Shown here piece after piece: positions 1 to 9,560 of a DNA stretch of 64,000 nucleotides. How positions within the stretch are numbered: the stretch's first letter is position 1; every line of letters begins with the position of its first letter. A program made the position numbers and the translations under genes. This DNA comes from an uncultured Alphaproteobacteria bacterium (GTDB lineage Bacteria; Pseudomonadota; Alphaproteobacteria; RF32; CAG-239): assembly GCA_904501925.1 (NCBI GenBank), contig CAJGCO010000005.1, positions 1 to 64,000 on the forward strand, given 5' to 3'. The notes under the pieces are model-generated. The model saw only the letters and a program-made list of their open reading frames with translations. It made no database searches and was not told where the DNA came from.

Positions 1-532
1 AGATGCTGCAACGGCGCCAGAGGGAAACCAACTTACATTTACATATTCTGGCTTTATGACAAGGGCAGAAGTTAATAATGTTGATTGTGGAATAATCTCA
101 TATATTGATGCGCCATCGTCTGAGGGTGGAAGTGGTGGAAGTAATGGTGGTGGAAGTATTGTAGGTGGAAGTGGAAACTCTAGTGGAAGTTCTGGTGGTA
201 ATAGTGGTGGAACTCCAAGTACGCCATCTCAACCATCTAACCCAGAGCCAACACCAACTCCAACTCCGGAACCAGAGCCAGAGCCAGAACCAACTCCAGA
301 ACCAGAACCAACTCCTACTCCAACTCCAACACCAGAGCCTGAGCCTGAGGAATTAAGACCTTGTGGTGAGGATGACAGTTTTTATATTCCTAGAGGTGGA
401 CAATGTCCAGAAGGATATTATTATTCAGATATCATTTGTGTGTGTGGTTGGGAAAATGGTGTTTGGGATTGTGGAGGTTGTACAGGTAATGAAGCGGTAT
501 GTACAAGAACTGATTGCTATGAGATATTTTGA
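1..532 (+). CDS. Low-complexity secreted/pilin-like protein, 5' end outside window
   Basis: The reading frame is open from base 2, so this is the C-terminal part of a longer gene; the ATG at 56 is probably internal. After about 40 ordered residues comes a Gly/Ser-rich stretch, then a Pro-Glu/Pro-Thr repeat (PEPEPTPTP type), then a Cys-rich end of about 60 residues with at least eight cysteines. Gly/Ser and Pro/Glu linkers joined to a Cys-rich module are typical of surface or exported proteins with disulfides. I recognise no family. A prepilin-like origin, as for the gene at 7223, is possible but the N-terminus is not visible. A terminator follows directly. Function unknown; confidence refers to its being a real coding region. 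Confidence 0.75.
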   Translation, partial: DAATAPEGNQLTFTYSGFMTRAEVNNVDCGIISYIDAPSSEGGSGGSNGGGSIVGGSGNSSGSSGGNSGGTPSTPSQPSNPEPTPTPTPEPEPEPEPTPEPEPTPTPTPTPEPEPEELRPCGEDDSFYIPRGGQCPEGYYYSDIICVCGWENGVWDCGGCTGNEAVCTRTDCYEIF

Positions 533-548
533 TTTTTAATGTTAATAA

Positions 549-573
549 AGCCCTCGTTTGAGGGCTCTTTTTT
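549..573 (+). terminator. Intrinsic terminator after the secreted protein
   Basis: A 7-bp stem AGCCCTC/GAGGGCT with a GTTT loop is followed by CTTTTTT, 17 bases after the stop codon. It separates the truncated first gene from the DUF3015 gene. Confidence 0.85.
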
Positions 574-653
574 GTTAATATAATAAAATTTGTTATATAC
601 AATGTTGGCTTATGTGATAAATTGTTGTTACTATTTTTAATAGAAGGAGACTA

Positions 654-1112
654 ATGATGAAGAAAAATCTTTTAATGAGTGTGGCTGTTGCGGTTGTTTT
701 GATGGCAAGTCCTGCTAAAGCAATTGACTCAACAGGTGGTTGTGGATTAGGTAGTATGGCTTGGAAAGGTCATTCTGGTATTGTTCCTCAAGTTTTAGCT
801 ATGACAACTAATAGTATATTCTTAAATACTATTGGTGTTACACTTGGTACATCTGGTTGTGATCCTAATGGTAGAGTTACAGGTGGTACAGGTAAACTTG
901 TTTTAGCTGTGATTGAAAATAATATGGAACAATTTGCTATGGATGCTTCTCGTGGTAATGGTGAAACATTAGAAACCATTGCTGGAATTTTGGATGTTGA
1001 TAGCAATGAATTAGGCTTAAAAGCTCAACAACATTTTGCTTATTTGTTTGAAAATGAAAATGTTGAAGCTGTGGATTTAGCTTTGAAAATTATGGAATTA
1101 GCTAAAGCTTAA
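654..1112 (+). CDS. DUF3015 family exported protein
   Basis: 152 residues with a classical signal peptide (Lys-rich start, hydrophobic core, cleavage near SPAKA-ID). The mature part begins with the GCGLGSMAWKG motif and has a second Cys in TSGCD; this matches the DUF3015 family of small periplasmic proteins as I remember it. A strong AAGGAGA ribosome site at 642-648 precedes two consecutive ATG codons; 654 and 657 are both possible. DUF3015 genes are often followed by DUF4105 genes in Gram-negative bacteria, and that is the case here, so the two probably act together in the envelope. No biochemical function is known to me. Confidence 0.85.
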   Translation: MMKKNLLMSVAVAVVLMASPAKAIDSTGGCGLGSMAWKGHSGIVPQVLAMTTNSIFLNTIGVTLGTSGCDPNGRVTGGTGKLVLAVIENNMEQFAMDASRGNGETLETIAGILDVDSNELGLKAQQHFAYLFENENVEAVDLALKIMELAKA

Positions 1113-1127
1113 TTTTGTTGATGTTGT

Positions 1128-1151
1128 GGGTGTGGGGGTGACTTCACACCC
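1128..1151 (+). other. Hairpin between the DUF3015 and DUF4105 genes
   Basis: A perfect 7-bp inverted repeat, GGGTGTG and CACACCC, with a 10-nt G-rich loop lies in the short gap between the two genes. No T-run follows, so it is not a standard terminator. It lies between the upstream stop and the preferred ATG at 1168 and could affect relative expression. Confidence 0.45.
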
Positions 1152-1167
1152 AAATTATATCTTTGAG

Positions 1168-2964
1168 ATGAAAAAGTTTTTTAAGTATTTTATTTTGATG
1201 TTATTTATTGCTCTTGGTGATTTAAGAGCAGAAGATGATTTGTCGCCTCAATGGTTAAAAATGTTATATTATGATAAAGATGGGGCTGGTTTTGTTTCTA
1301 TTGTTGAAAATGAAGATTTTTTTATAGCCAAAGATGGGCGATATAATCCTAAAGCTGAATATGAGGCTAGTGTTAAGGCATTAAATGATGATAAAACAAA
1401 GAAATGTGAGATGCCTGCAAGGTTTTTATATTTAAAAAAAGAGGGGAAGGTTGCTGGAACACTTAATGAGTGTGGTGAATATAACCAATTTGTAAATGAT
1501 TTGAAACCCAAAGCTTTAACTTTAATTTTTACTAATGCTTATATGGGTAATCCATCGTCATTATTTGGACATACTTTGTTTAGAATTGATACCAGTAGAA
1601 AAGGAACACAACTTTTGGCGCATGGGGCAAATTTTGGTGCTGATACAGGAGAAGATACGGGGGTTATGTATGCGCTAAAAGGTTTAACTGGTGGGTATTT
1701 TGGGACATTTACGGTTAATCCATATTATGATGTGATAAATTTGTATAATAATATAGAAAATAGGGATATCTGGGAATATGAGTTAAATTTATCAGATGAA
1801 GAGTTAGAGATGTTTGTGGCTCATATTTGGGAAATTAGGAATGCTAAAATTAGGTATTATTTTGCTTCTCAAAATTGTAGTTATGTGTTGTTAAGAGTGT
1901 TAGAGGCAATAAAAAGTGATATAAATATTGTAAATAAGTTTAGAGGATATACGGTTCCTTTAAGTTTGTTAAAAGAATTAAATAAGGTTGAAGGGGTTAT
2001 TAGAAATACGAATTATAGGCCATCTCGTATGTCTAAGCTTAAGTATAGAGAAGCTCAGATGAATGATGAGCAAAGAAGGGCTTTTGTTAATATTATTAAA
2101 AAAGATGAGTTTGTTGTTGATGGGTTAAAAGATGAAGAAAAGGCTGATGTGTTTGAGACAGCTTATCAATATGTGCAATATAGATATATTGAAAGAGAGT
2201 TAGACTTAAAAGATTATCGGAAAAAGAGTTTTAAGTTATTAAAAGAGCGTAGCAAGATATTAAATCAGACATTGTATTTTGAGGAATTAAAAGAAGGTGA
2301 AAATCCTATATATGCGCATAAACAAAAAGAATTTGGGGTTGCATATGGAAGTGATAATAATAATGGGTTTTATGAGTTAAGCTTTAAACCATTATATAAT
2401 TCATTATTGAGTGATAGTTATGGTTTGTTAAAAGGGGCAGAAATAAATATGTTGGATATGAGTTTTAGATATTATCATGATGATAATAAACTAAAATTTG
2501 ATAAGGTTGATTTATTAAAAATTCGTTCTTTAGCGGTTGATGATATTATGTTTAGTCCTTATTCATATGATTTAAAATTTGGATATGAGCAAAAAAGAGA
2601 AGATAATAAAAATGTGGGGGCGTTGGTTTTAGAACTTGGGGCAGGAAAGAGCTATAAAGTTTTTAGAAATGGTATGTTTTATATTTTAAGTCAGCCCAAT
2701 TTTGCATATTCTGGAGGTTTGAAGGAAAATGGATATGTAGGATTTGGAATTAAAGGTGGTTTTTATTATAATAAGGATAAAGTTAGGCTTGATGTAAATG
2801 TGCTACAAAATTATACTACATCTAAAAAGCAAACAGGGCAAAAGTATAAGGTAGGATTAGGTTATGGAATAACAAGAGATGTTATGTTTTTTGGGGAATA
2901 TGAGCGATATAGTAATGAGAAAAATAGTGATGAGTTTATGTTTGGGGTGAAGTTTAATTGGTAA
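1168..2964 (+). CDS. DUF4105 family envelope protein
   Basis: The frame is open from a GTG at 1126, but the ATG at 1168 gives a good signal peptide (MKKFFKYFILMLFIALGDLRA) and a 598-residue protein, so I prefer it. The central region carries family landmarks: NAYMGNPSSLFGHTLFRID and, later, SQNCSYVLLRVLEA, i.e. the conserved His and the Asn-Cys pair of DUF4105, which has been likened to papain-like folds. The last 200 residues look like alternating beta strands ending in an aromatic residue, as in an outer-membrane barrel. It directly follows the DUF3015 gene and is probably co-transcribed. Enzymatic activity is not established. Confidence 0.8.
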   Translation: MKKFFKYFILMLFIALGDLRAEDDLSPQWLKMLYYDKDGAGFVSIVENEDFFIAKDGRYNPKAEYEASVKALNDDKTKKCEMPARFLYLKKEGKVAGTLNECGEYNQFVNDLKPKALTLIFTNAYMGNPSSLFGHTLFRIDTSRKGTQLLAHGANFGADTGEDTGVMYALKGLTGGYFGTFTVNPYYDVINLYNNIENRDIWEYELNLSDEELEMFVAHIWEIRNAKIRYYFASQNCSYVLLRVLEAIKSDINIVNKFRGYTVPLSLLKELNKVEGVIRNTNYRPSRMSKLKYREAQMNDEQRRAFVNIIKKDEFVVDGLKDEEKADVFETAYQYVQYRYIERELDLKDYRKKSFKLLKERSKILNQTLYFEELKEGENPIYAHKQKEFGVAYGSDNNNGFYELSFKPLYNSLLSDSYGLLKGAEINMLDMSFRYYHDDNKLKFDKVDLLKIRSLAVDDIMFSPYSYDLKFGYEQKREDNKNVGALVLELGAGKSYKVFRNGMFYILSQPNFAYSGGLKENGYVGFGIKGGFYYNKDKVRLDVNVLQNYTTSKKQTGQKYKVGLGYGITRDVMFFGEYERYSNEKNSDEFMFGVKFNW

Positions 2965-3031
2965 GTTGTTTATTTAAAATACAATAATAGAAAAAAGAAT
3001 GTTAGTTGGTTTTGAAAAAGAGAGATTATAG

Positions 3032-3994
3032 ATGAACAAATACAAAATATTTATATTAATTGTTTTAGCGTTGGTTAGTGGAATATGCTTTTTTATTTAT
3101 AATCAAAAAATAAGTGTGAGCGTAATTGTTCCGGTTTATAATAGTGAGAAGTATTTAGAGACATGTTTAGATAGTCTAGAAAAACAGACATTAGATAGTA
3201 TTGAATTTATAGTTATAGATGATGGTTCAACGGATAAATCGTATGATATAATGCAAAAGTATGCCAAAAAAGATAAGCGATTTAAGATATATTCAAAAGA
3301 AAATGAAGGTGTTGGTAAAACACGTAATTTGGGAATAAAGCTAGCAAAAGGTGAGTATATTGGTTTTGTTGATAGTGATGATTATGTAAGTAATGATTAT
3401 TTTGGTGAGCTATATAATGTGGCTAAAAAATATGATGCAGATGTTAGTATTACATCTAATGTGATTTATGTAAAAGGAAATGAACACCAAAGAAAATGGA
3501 GAGCTATTTCTAAAGTTGATAATAAAGAATTTTTCAATGATTTGTCTTTTTTGATTGATGATGCAGGTGAACAATGGGATAAAATTTATAAAAAATCGTT
3601 TTTAAAGAAAAATATTATTAAAAGTTATGAAGAGCGGTTGTGGTTTGAAGATATATGGTTTTCAACATTGGTTGCAATATATGCAAAAAAAATTGTAATA
3701 GATACTAAAGGTGTGTATTTTTATAATGTAAGAGAAGGAAGTTTAAGTGCAGTTTGGGATACTAGTGGCAAATATTTGTTACAAGGTCTTGGTATGTATA
3801 AAAAAATTTTTGAGCGAGTAAGTTTAATGGATATTACTGATGGAAGAAGGCATATTTTGTATATGAAATTACGTAATAAAGTATCTATGTTTATTGGTAT
3901 TTTTCATGAAGTCTATAATAAAGATGAAGAAATTAGGGATAAGGTTGGGGTTTATTTTCAAGATTTTGAAAATATAGTACATAAAAAAAGATGA
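3032..3994 (+). CDS. Family 2 glycosyltransferase with N-terminal membrane anchor
   Basis: 320 residues. Residues 5-23 form one hydrophobic segment. A GT-A domain follows: VSVIVPVYNSEKYLETCL, the IDDGSTD nucleotide-binding segment, and VDSDDY, whose DxD-type acidic residues hold the metal and sugar nucleotide. Further on, the acidic YEERLWFED could supply the catalytic base. The family transfers a sugar from an NDP-sugar to a surface polysaccharide or lipid-linked acceptor. The anchor suggests the active domain sits on the cytoplasmic face of the inner membrane. Donor and acceptor cannot be told from sequence. It stands alone between the DUF4105 gene and adhE. Confidence 0.88.
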   Translation: MNKYKIFILIVLALVSGICFFIYNQKISVSVIVPVYNSEKYLETCLDSLEKQTLDSIEFIVIDDGSTDKSYDIMQKYAKKDKRFKIYSKENEGVGKTRNLGIKLAKGEYIGFVDSDDYVSNDYFGELYNVAKKYDADVSITSNVIYVKGNEHQRKWRAISKVDNKEFFNDLSFLIDDAGEQWDKIYKKSFLKKNIIKSYEERLWFEDIWFSTLVAIYAKKIVIDTKGVYFYNVREGSLSAVWDTSGKYLLQGLGMYKKIFERVSLMDITDGRRHILYMKLRNKVSMFIGIFHEVYNKDEEIRDKVGVYFQDFENIVHKKR

Positions 3995-4084
3995 TGTTTT
4001 ATAGAGAGAATTTATACTTTAGTATTTGAATTTAAAATGTAATAATCCGAAATATTAAGTGTTTTGATTTGGGCTTTAAACGTA

Positions 4085-4112
4085 TTGTTAATTTATTTTA
4101 TTATATTATAGT
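4085..4112 (+). promoter_or_regulatory. Candidate promoter of adhE
   Basis: TTGTTA and TATAGT are separated by 16 bp, about 38 bases upstream of the adhE start; a GTGGAG ribosome site follows near 4132-4137. The -35 match is modest and the region is AT-rich. Confidence 0.4.
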
Positions 4113-4149
4113 GCGACTTAGTAATTAATGTAGTGGAGTAAATTAAAAT

Positions 4150-6777
4150 ATGGTAAAAGATACAGAAATTCAAACAAATGAAGACCAAGAAAGGCTTTAC
4201 ATTGAAGCTTTAGTTGCTAGAGTTAGAAAGGCTCAAGAAAAATTTGCAGAATATAGTCAAGAGCAAGTTGATCATATCTTTCGTAGAGTGGCGTTAAAGC
4301 TTAGTTCTTTGAGAATTCCTTTGGCACAAATGGCTGTTAATGAAACAGGTATGGGTGTTGTGGAAGATAAAGTAATTAAAAATCATTTTGCATCTGAATA
4401 TATCTACAACAAATATAAAAATACTAAAACTTGTGGTATCTTAGAAGAAGATAATGCAAATGGTATGATTAAGATTGCAGAGCCTGTTGGCGTGATTGCA
4501 GGTGTTATTCCTACAACGAATCCAACATCTACTACTATTTTTAAGACATTGATTGCGTTGAAAACACGTAATGGTATTATTTTTTCTCCTCACCCAAGAG
4601 CTAAGAATTGTACTGTTGAAACTGCTAAAATTATGTTAGAAGAAGCAGTTAAAGCAGGTGCTCCTGAGGATATTATTGGTTTTATTGAAGAACCAAGTTT
4701 GTTAAAAACTCAATATTTAATGCAATGTGCTGATTTGATTTTGGCTACTGGTGGTCCAGGTATGGTTAAATCTGCATATAGTTCCGGTACTCCAGCGTTA
4801 GGCGTTGGTGCTGGTAACACACCTGCATTAATAGATGAAACTGCTGATATTGAAATGGCTGTGTCTTCAGTGTTGATGAGTAAAACATTTGATAATGGTA
4901 TGATTTGTGCATCTGAACAATCTGTTGTGATTGTTAAAGATATTTATGAAGCTGTTAAGGCTGAGTTTGTTAAACGTGGCGCATATATACTAAATAGTAA
5001 AGAAAAAGAAAAACTAGCTAAAGTTATTATGGTTGATGGCCATTTGAATGCTCAAATTGTTGGACAGCCTGCTTACAAGATTGCTGAAATGGCAGGTATC
5101 AAAGTTGATGAAAATGTAAAAGCTTTGATTGCAGAATGTTCTAAAGTTGGTACTGAAGAAGCTTTCTCTGCAGAAAAATTATCACCAGTACTTGCTATGT
5201 ATAAAACAGATGACTTTAATACAGGTACTGAACTTGCTAAATCTTTAGTTTCATTTGGTGGTAGAGGACACACTTCTGTGTTGTATACAAATCCTATGAA
5301 TAGTGACAGAATTAAACATTATGGTCATGTAATGATTACAGGTCGTGTGTTGGTGAACTGTCCAGCATCACAAGGTGCGATTGGTGACGTATATAACTTT
5401 AGATTGGAACCATCTTTAACTCTCGGTTGTGGTTCTTGGGGTGGTAACTCAGTGAGTGAGAATGTAGGAGTAAAACATCTTATGAATATTAAAAGTGTAG
5501 CTAGTAGAAAAGAAAATATGTTGTGGTTTAAGATTCCTCCAAAGGTTTACTTTAAGCCTGGATGCTTGAGCTTAGCTTTGAAAGAACTTAAAGGCAAAAA
5601 AAGAGCATTTATTGTAACTGATAAACCATTATTTGATTTAGGTTATACAAAGAAAGTTACTGATGTATTGGACGAAATTGGTGTTCAATATAAGATTTTC
5701 TCTGATGTTCATCCTGATCCAGATTTAACAACAGTTAATATGGCTCTTGGTACATTGCGTTCTTTTGAACCAGATGTGATTATTGCTCTTGGTGGTGGTA
5801 GTCCAATTGATGCTGGTAAAATTATGTGGTTGATGTATGAACATCCAGAATTGAAGTTTGAAGATTTGGCTATGCGCTTTATGGATATTCGTAAACGTGT
5901 ATTTGAATTCCCTAACTTAGGTGAAAAAGCTGAAATGGTAGCTATTCCAACAACATCTGGTACTGGTTCTGAAGTTACTCCTTTCTCTATTATTACAGAT
6001 GATGCAGAAGGTGTTAAATATGCAGTAGCTGATTATGTGTTTACTCCAAATATGGCAATTATTGATTCTGATTTGGTACAAACAATGCCTAAAGGATTAT
6101 GTGCTGCTTCTGGTATTGACGTATTAACTCACGCAATAGAGTCATATGTTTCAGCTATGGCTACAGATTTTACTAGACCATTATCTATTGAAGCTGGTAG
6201 AGAAGTATTTGAATATTTACCACTTTCTTATGAAACAGCTGATGTTGGTGCTCGTGAAAAAATGCATCATGCTTCTACTATTGCTGGTATGGCATTTGCA
6301 AATGCATTTTTAGGTGTATGTCACTCTATGGCACACAAACTTGGTTCTCAATTTAATATTCCACACGGTGTTGCTAATGCACTTCTTATTTCTCAAGTTA
6401 TTCGTTATAATGCGACAGAGAAACCAAATAAACAATGTGCATTCCCTCAATATCGTTTCCCTAATGCAAAAGAAGCTTATGCAGCATATGCAACAGCTAT
6501 GGGATTTGGTGGTAAGACAGATGATGAAAAAGTTAGTGCACTTATTAAGGGTATTGAAGAATTGAAGAAAAAAGTTGGTATTCCTGCTTCTATTAAAGAA
6601 TGGTTTGCTATTAGAGGTGAATATACTCAAGAAGACTTTAATAAAGCTATGGAAACATTACCTGCTTTGGCATTCGATGATCAATGTACAGGTAGTAACC
6701 CACGTTATCCATTGATTAAAGAAATTAAAAAGCTTTATGAATTGGCTTATGAAGGTGTTACAGATTTTGACATTTAA
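4150..6777 (+). CDS. adhE: Bifunctional aldehyde-alcohol dehydrogenase AdhE
   Basis: 875 residues, the usual AdhE length. The N-terminal half is a CoA-acylating aldehyde dehydrogenase with the catalytic cysteine in NGMICASEQ (Cys253). The C-terminal half is an iron-dependent alcohol dehydrogenase with [10 protein letters not shown] (from about 548), the PTTSGTGSE segment and metal-binding histidines around 725, 729 and 739 ([14 protein letters not shown]). The enzyme reduces acetyl-CoA to acetaldehyde and then ethanol, regenerating two NAD+, and forms cytoplasmic spirosome filaments in other bacteria. With the PFOR at 16216 it implies pyruvate to acetyl-CoA to ethanol under anaerobic conditions. 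It is monocistronic: own leader and a terminator directly after. Confidence 0.97.
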   Translation: MVKDTEIQTNEDQERLYIEALVARVRKAQEKFAEYSQEQVDHIFRRVALKLSSLRIPLAQMAVNETGMGVVEDKVIKNHFASEYIYNKYKNTKTCGILEEDNANGMIKIAEPVGVIAGVIPTTNPTSTTIFKTLIALKTRNGIIFSPHPRAKNCTVETAKIMLEEAVKAGAPEDIIGFIEEPSLLKTQYLMQCADLILATGGPGMVKSAYSSGTPALGVGAGNTPALIDETADIEMAVSSVLMSKTFDNGMICASEQSVVIVKDIYEAVKAEFVKRGAYILNSKEKEKLAKVIMVDGHLNAQIVGQPAYKIAEMAGIKVDENVKALIAECSKVGTEEAFSAEKLSPVLAMYKTDDFNTGTELAKSLVSFGGRGHTSVLYTNPMNSDRIKHYGHVMITGRVLVNCPASQGAIGDVYNFRLEPSLTLGCGSWGGNSVSENVGVKHLMNIKSVASRKENMLWFKIPPKVYFKPGCLSLALKELKGKKRAFIVTDKPLFDLGYTKKVTDVLDEIGVQYKIFSDVHPDPDLTTVNMALGTLRSFEPDVIIALGGGSPIDAGKIMWLMYEHPELKFEDLAMRFMDIRKRVFEFPNLGEKAEMVAIPTTSGTGSEVTPFSIITDDAEGVKYAVADYVFTPNMAIIDSDLVQTMPKGLCAASGIDVLTHAIESYVSAMATDFTRPLSIEAGREVFEYLPLSYETADVGAREKMHHASTIAGMAFANAFLGVCHSMAHKLGSQFNIPHGVANALLISQVIRYNATEKPNKQCAFPQYRFPNAKEAYAAYATAMGFGGKTDDEKVSALIKGIEELKKKVGIPASIKEWFAIRGEYTQEDFNKAMETLPALAFDDQCTGSNPRYPLIKEIKKLYELAYEGVTDFDI

Positions 6778-6798
6778 TTATGTTAAATAAAAAAAAGA

Positions 6799-6827
6799 AA
6801 GGGGCTATAAATTAGCCTCTTTTTTTG
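6799..6827 (+). terminator. Intrinsic terminator of adhE
   Basis: AGGGGCTA/TAGCCTCT stem (one G-T pair) with a TAAAT loop and a run of seven T, starting 22 bases after the stop codon. Confidence 0.8.
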
Positions 6828-6894
6828 TTTTTTGTAATAAGTTTGGTTTTGATTTTAATAGCCAAAATATTTGAGTATATTTAATATAAAATTA

Positions 6895-6923
6895 TTGCAA
6901 ATGGGGAGTAATTATGTTACTAT
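6895..6923 (+). promoter_or_regulatory. Candidate promoter upstream of the (AC)n ORF
   Basis: TTGCAA and TACTAT are separated by exactly 17 bp. An AAAGG ribosome site at 6943-6947 follows. The start point would lie about 25 bases before the ORF, so the microsatellite is probably transcribed. Confidence 0.45.
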
Positions 6924-6956
6924 GTTTTTAATTTTTTAAGATAAAGGTATATGGTT

Positions 6957-7193
<237 letters not shown>

Positions 7194-7222
7194 TTATGGG
7201 GACTTATAGAAAGGGATATGTT

Positions 7223-7870
7223 ATGGTTAGAGTAAATGAATTTGGTCGTTCAATGATTGAGATGTTAGGAGTACTTGCAATTGTTGGTGTGCTATCAGTT
7301 GGTGGTATTTCCGGTTATTCAAAAGCTATGACAAAATTCAAAACCAATAAAACTATTGAGCAAATAACAACAATTGTGACAAATGTTCAAACATTGTTTG
7401 CATCATCTCGAAACTATAAAGGACTTGATTTAGGTGTTGCTATTAGTGTTGATATTATTCCTGAAGATATGATAAATGGTAGTTTAGTTGTTAATCCTTT
7501 TGGTGGTGGTGTTGATGTTTTTGCATCTAAAACTGATGGTGATGAGAATGGTGCTTTTATTGTTGCTTTTTTTGGGATACCAGCAACTGAATGTGTTACT
7601 ATTGGTTCAAATGATATTATAGGAGATGGCTTGATTGCTTTTTCATATGGTTTAAGAGGTGAAGAAGATGATGATGATGAGCCTCAAGGTGGATGTAGTG
7701 CAGCTGGATTTGATTTAAATGAAGTTACAGAAAGCAGTAATCCTGTTAATGGCTCTTGTTGTGATTTTAATTCTCCAGATAATTCATCTTGTCCTTATCC
7801 TAGAGGTGTTGCAGAGAGTGCTTCTATTACATTTGGATCTACTTGTACGATTGCTTTCAAAATTAAGTAA
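7223..7870 (+). CDS. Type IV prepilin-like protein
   Basis: The frame is open from 7160, but the ATG at 7223 is preceded by AGAAAGGGA at 7209-7217 and leaves a short basic leader before the prepilin motif, so it is the likely start (215 residues). The motif is FG|RSMIEMLG: prepilin peptidase would cut after Gly, leaving Glu at mature position +5, followed by a hydrophobic helix (VLAIVGVLSVGGISGY). This fits assembly into a pilus or pseudopilus. The rest holds an acidic run (EEDDDDEP) and a Cys-containing C-terminal part with six cysteines, unlike typical major pilins. No pilus assembly genes are in the window. It may be under the influence of the (AC)19 element upstream. Confidence 0.75.
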   Translation: MVRVNEFGRSMIEMLGVLAIVGVLSVGGISGYSKAMTKFKTNKTIEQITTIVTNVQTLFASSRNYKGLDLGVAISVDIIPEDMINGSLVVNPFGGGVDVFASKTDGDENGAFIVAFFGIPATECVTIGSNDIIGDGLIAFSYGLRGEEDDDDEPQGGCSAAGFDLNEVTESSNPVNGSCCDFNSPDNSSCPYPRGVAESASITFGSTCTIAFKIK

Positions 7871-7878
7871 TTTTTAGT

Positions 7879-8757
7879 TTAATCAAATTTAGTCCATTCT
7901 TTGATATTTGAAGTTAAGAAGTCAGGTAACTTATCTAATCCAGATGCACCAGATGCTTTTTTGTGACCTCCACCACCTAATGTTGATGCAATTTCTGATA
8001 CATCTACGTTATCTTTTGTAGTGCGAAATGATAAGTTCCATTTATTACGTTTATTAAGAGAGAAACTAACCATAAAATCAAAGTTTGAAATATTATCAAG
8101 TGAGTCAAAAAAGTCTGAACCAGCCTGAGGCATATTGGCAGCAATAAATCTTAAATTATTGTATGTACCAATGAAAGACATATTGCGTGATAAACGATAA
8201 TCTCGATGTTTTATGTATGATAAAATAGCATTCCCTTTTTCTACCATAAGTGGTATATCTATTTTATTTTCAAATAAGTCTTTCCAAACTTTTTCGTATG
8301 GGCGATTAACTCCTAAAGATTGAAAAGCAAATTCAAAAGGACGAACACGTTTATCTCTTAAATCAAATAAATCATTTAGAGCTAATAATTTTATACCAAG
8401 GGGAACTTCTTTTGTTGGGAAGAAATATTTCCAAGTTAGTTCAATGGCAGCCATATTGGTGGAGCGTTCACCTTTAATACCTAAACCACCAACTTTTTCT
8501 AAATATTGGTTGTATGCATCAATAGCTGATGCGTGATGATCAATCCAAATAAGATTTTTTTCGTTATGTAGCTTAAACATATATTCCATAGGGAAAGATA
8601 CGTCGCAAATAACAATATCTTGATGTTTTTCTATTTCAGAATATGGAATTTCTTGGTCGTAGTTGAAACCTAAAAATTCACATTCTTTGTGAGCATATTT
8701 AACTATTGCTGCAGAACCTTTACCATCGTGATCGGCCATATGGAAAATACATAACAT
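7879..8757 (-). CDS. DHH/DHHA1 family phosphoesterase
   Basis: 292 residues. Metal-binding motifs are HMADHDGKGSA (residues 6-16), CDVSF (51-55) and IDHHASA (DHH at 73-75); the C-terminal DHHA1 domain ends with the substrate-binding GGGGHKKASGASG. The family cleaves phosphodiester or phosphoanhydride bonds with Mn2+, e.g. nanoRNA or cyclic dinucleotide degradation (NrnA-like). This version lacks a CBS or membrane region, so it is a soluble NrnA/oligoribonuclease-like protein; the exact substrate is not decidable. It converges on the prepilin gene with only 8 bases between stops and stands upstream of no co-oriented partner at its 3' end. Confidence 0.85.
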   Translation of the reverse strand: MLCIFHMADHDGKGSAAIVKYAHKECEFLGFNYDQEIPYSEIEKHQDIVICDVSFPMEYMFKLHNEKNLIWIDHHASAIDAYNQYLEKVGGLGIKGERSTNMAAIELTWKYFFPTKEVPLGIKLLALNDLFDLRDKRVRPFEFAFQSLGVNRPYEKVWKDLFENKIDIPLMVEKGNAILSYIKHRDYRLSRNMSFIGTYNNLRFIAANMPQAGSDFFDSLDNISNFDFMVSFSLNKRNKWNLSFRTTKDNVDVSEIASTLGGGGHKKASGASGLDKLPDFLTSNIKEWTKFD

Positions 8758-8838
8758 TATTATATCCTTTTTTGTAATTTAGCTTTGTTTTAGGATACCT
8801 AACATGTAAAATGTATTTTGTAAAGAGGTAGAGTGTAT

Positions 8839-9549
8839 TTATTTTGGATTATCAGATAGTATATTTATTATACCATATAGAGAGTTTAATTCTTGATTGG
8901 TTAAATTAGCTCTGGTAAATATGTTGTTGATATTTAATAGAAGACTTTGAGTGTGGTCTTCATCTTTTAGGCGAGGGCTTTGTTTGATTTTTGTGTTTAG
9001 ATTTTCTAAAAATCTAAATATTTTTTCTTTAGGTGCAATTTCTCCGCCATTTGTTATAAAACGAGAACCATTTGTAGATATTGTTGTTTTATAGTATTCA
9101 TATCCTAATATTAGTACAGCTTGAGCTAAGTTAAGTGATGAATGTTCTGGGTTTAGAGGAACTTCAACTATGGCATTTGCAAGTGATATATCTTCGTTTT
9201 CAAGCCCAGTTCTTTCACAGCCAAACATAAATCCTACTTTTTTGTCTGTGGGATAGTTGTTTGCCATATGTTGAGGGGTTAGGACTTCTTTTACTTGATG
9301 ACGAGGACGTGCAGTTGATGCATATACAATCTCAAGGTCAGCTAAAGCATCTTTGGTTGATGAATATACTTTTGAGTTTAATAAAATTTCATCCGATCCA
9401 GATGATGCGCGTAAAGCTATTTGGGAAGTGGCTTCTTGTTTGGGATTTACTAAACGTAATTCTTCTATATCGCAATTTTTCATGGCACGGGCTACCATTC
9501 CAATATTTTCAGCTAGTTGTGGGTTTACTAAAATTATTACAGGTCTCAT
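8839..9549 (-). CDS. trmJ: RNA methyltransferase, TrmJ-type (TrmH family group 1)
   Basis: 236 residues of SpoU/SPOUT type. The N-terminus IILVNPQLAENIGMVARAMKN is the conserved Asn/Arg motif of group 1; the knot motifs are FMFGCERTGLENEDI and VEVPLNPEHSSLNLAQAV. This is the TrmJ arrangement, which 2'-O-methylates position 32 in the anticodon loop of some tRNAs using S-adenosylmethionine. The C-terminal helical extension of about 70 residues is also as expected. It lies 11 bases after the secreted-protein gene in the same direction, so they may be co-transcribed. Another TrmH-family specificity cannot be excluded. Confidence 0.88.
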   Translation of the reverse strand: MRPVIILVNPQLAENIGMVARAMKNCDIEELRLVNPKQEATSQIALRASSGSDEILLNSKVYSSTKDALADLEIVYASTARPRHQVKEVLTPQHMANNYPTDKKVGFMFGCERTGLENEDISLANAIVEVPLNPEHSSLNLAQAVLILGYEYYKTTISTNGSRFITNGGEIAPKEKIFRFLENLNTKIKQSPRLKDEDHTQSLLLNINNIFTRANLTNQELNSLYGIINILSDNPK

Positions 9550-9560
9550 TTATTTATTCC

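Noticed and set aside
1126..1167. GTG at 1126 as start of the DUF4105 gene
   Set aside because: It adds 14 residues before a perfect signal peptide and lies in the hairpin; the ATG at 1168 is preferred.
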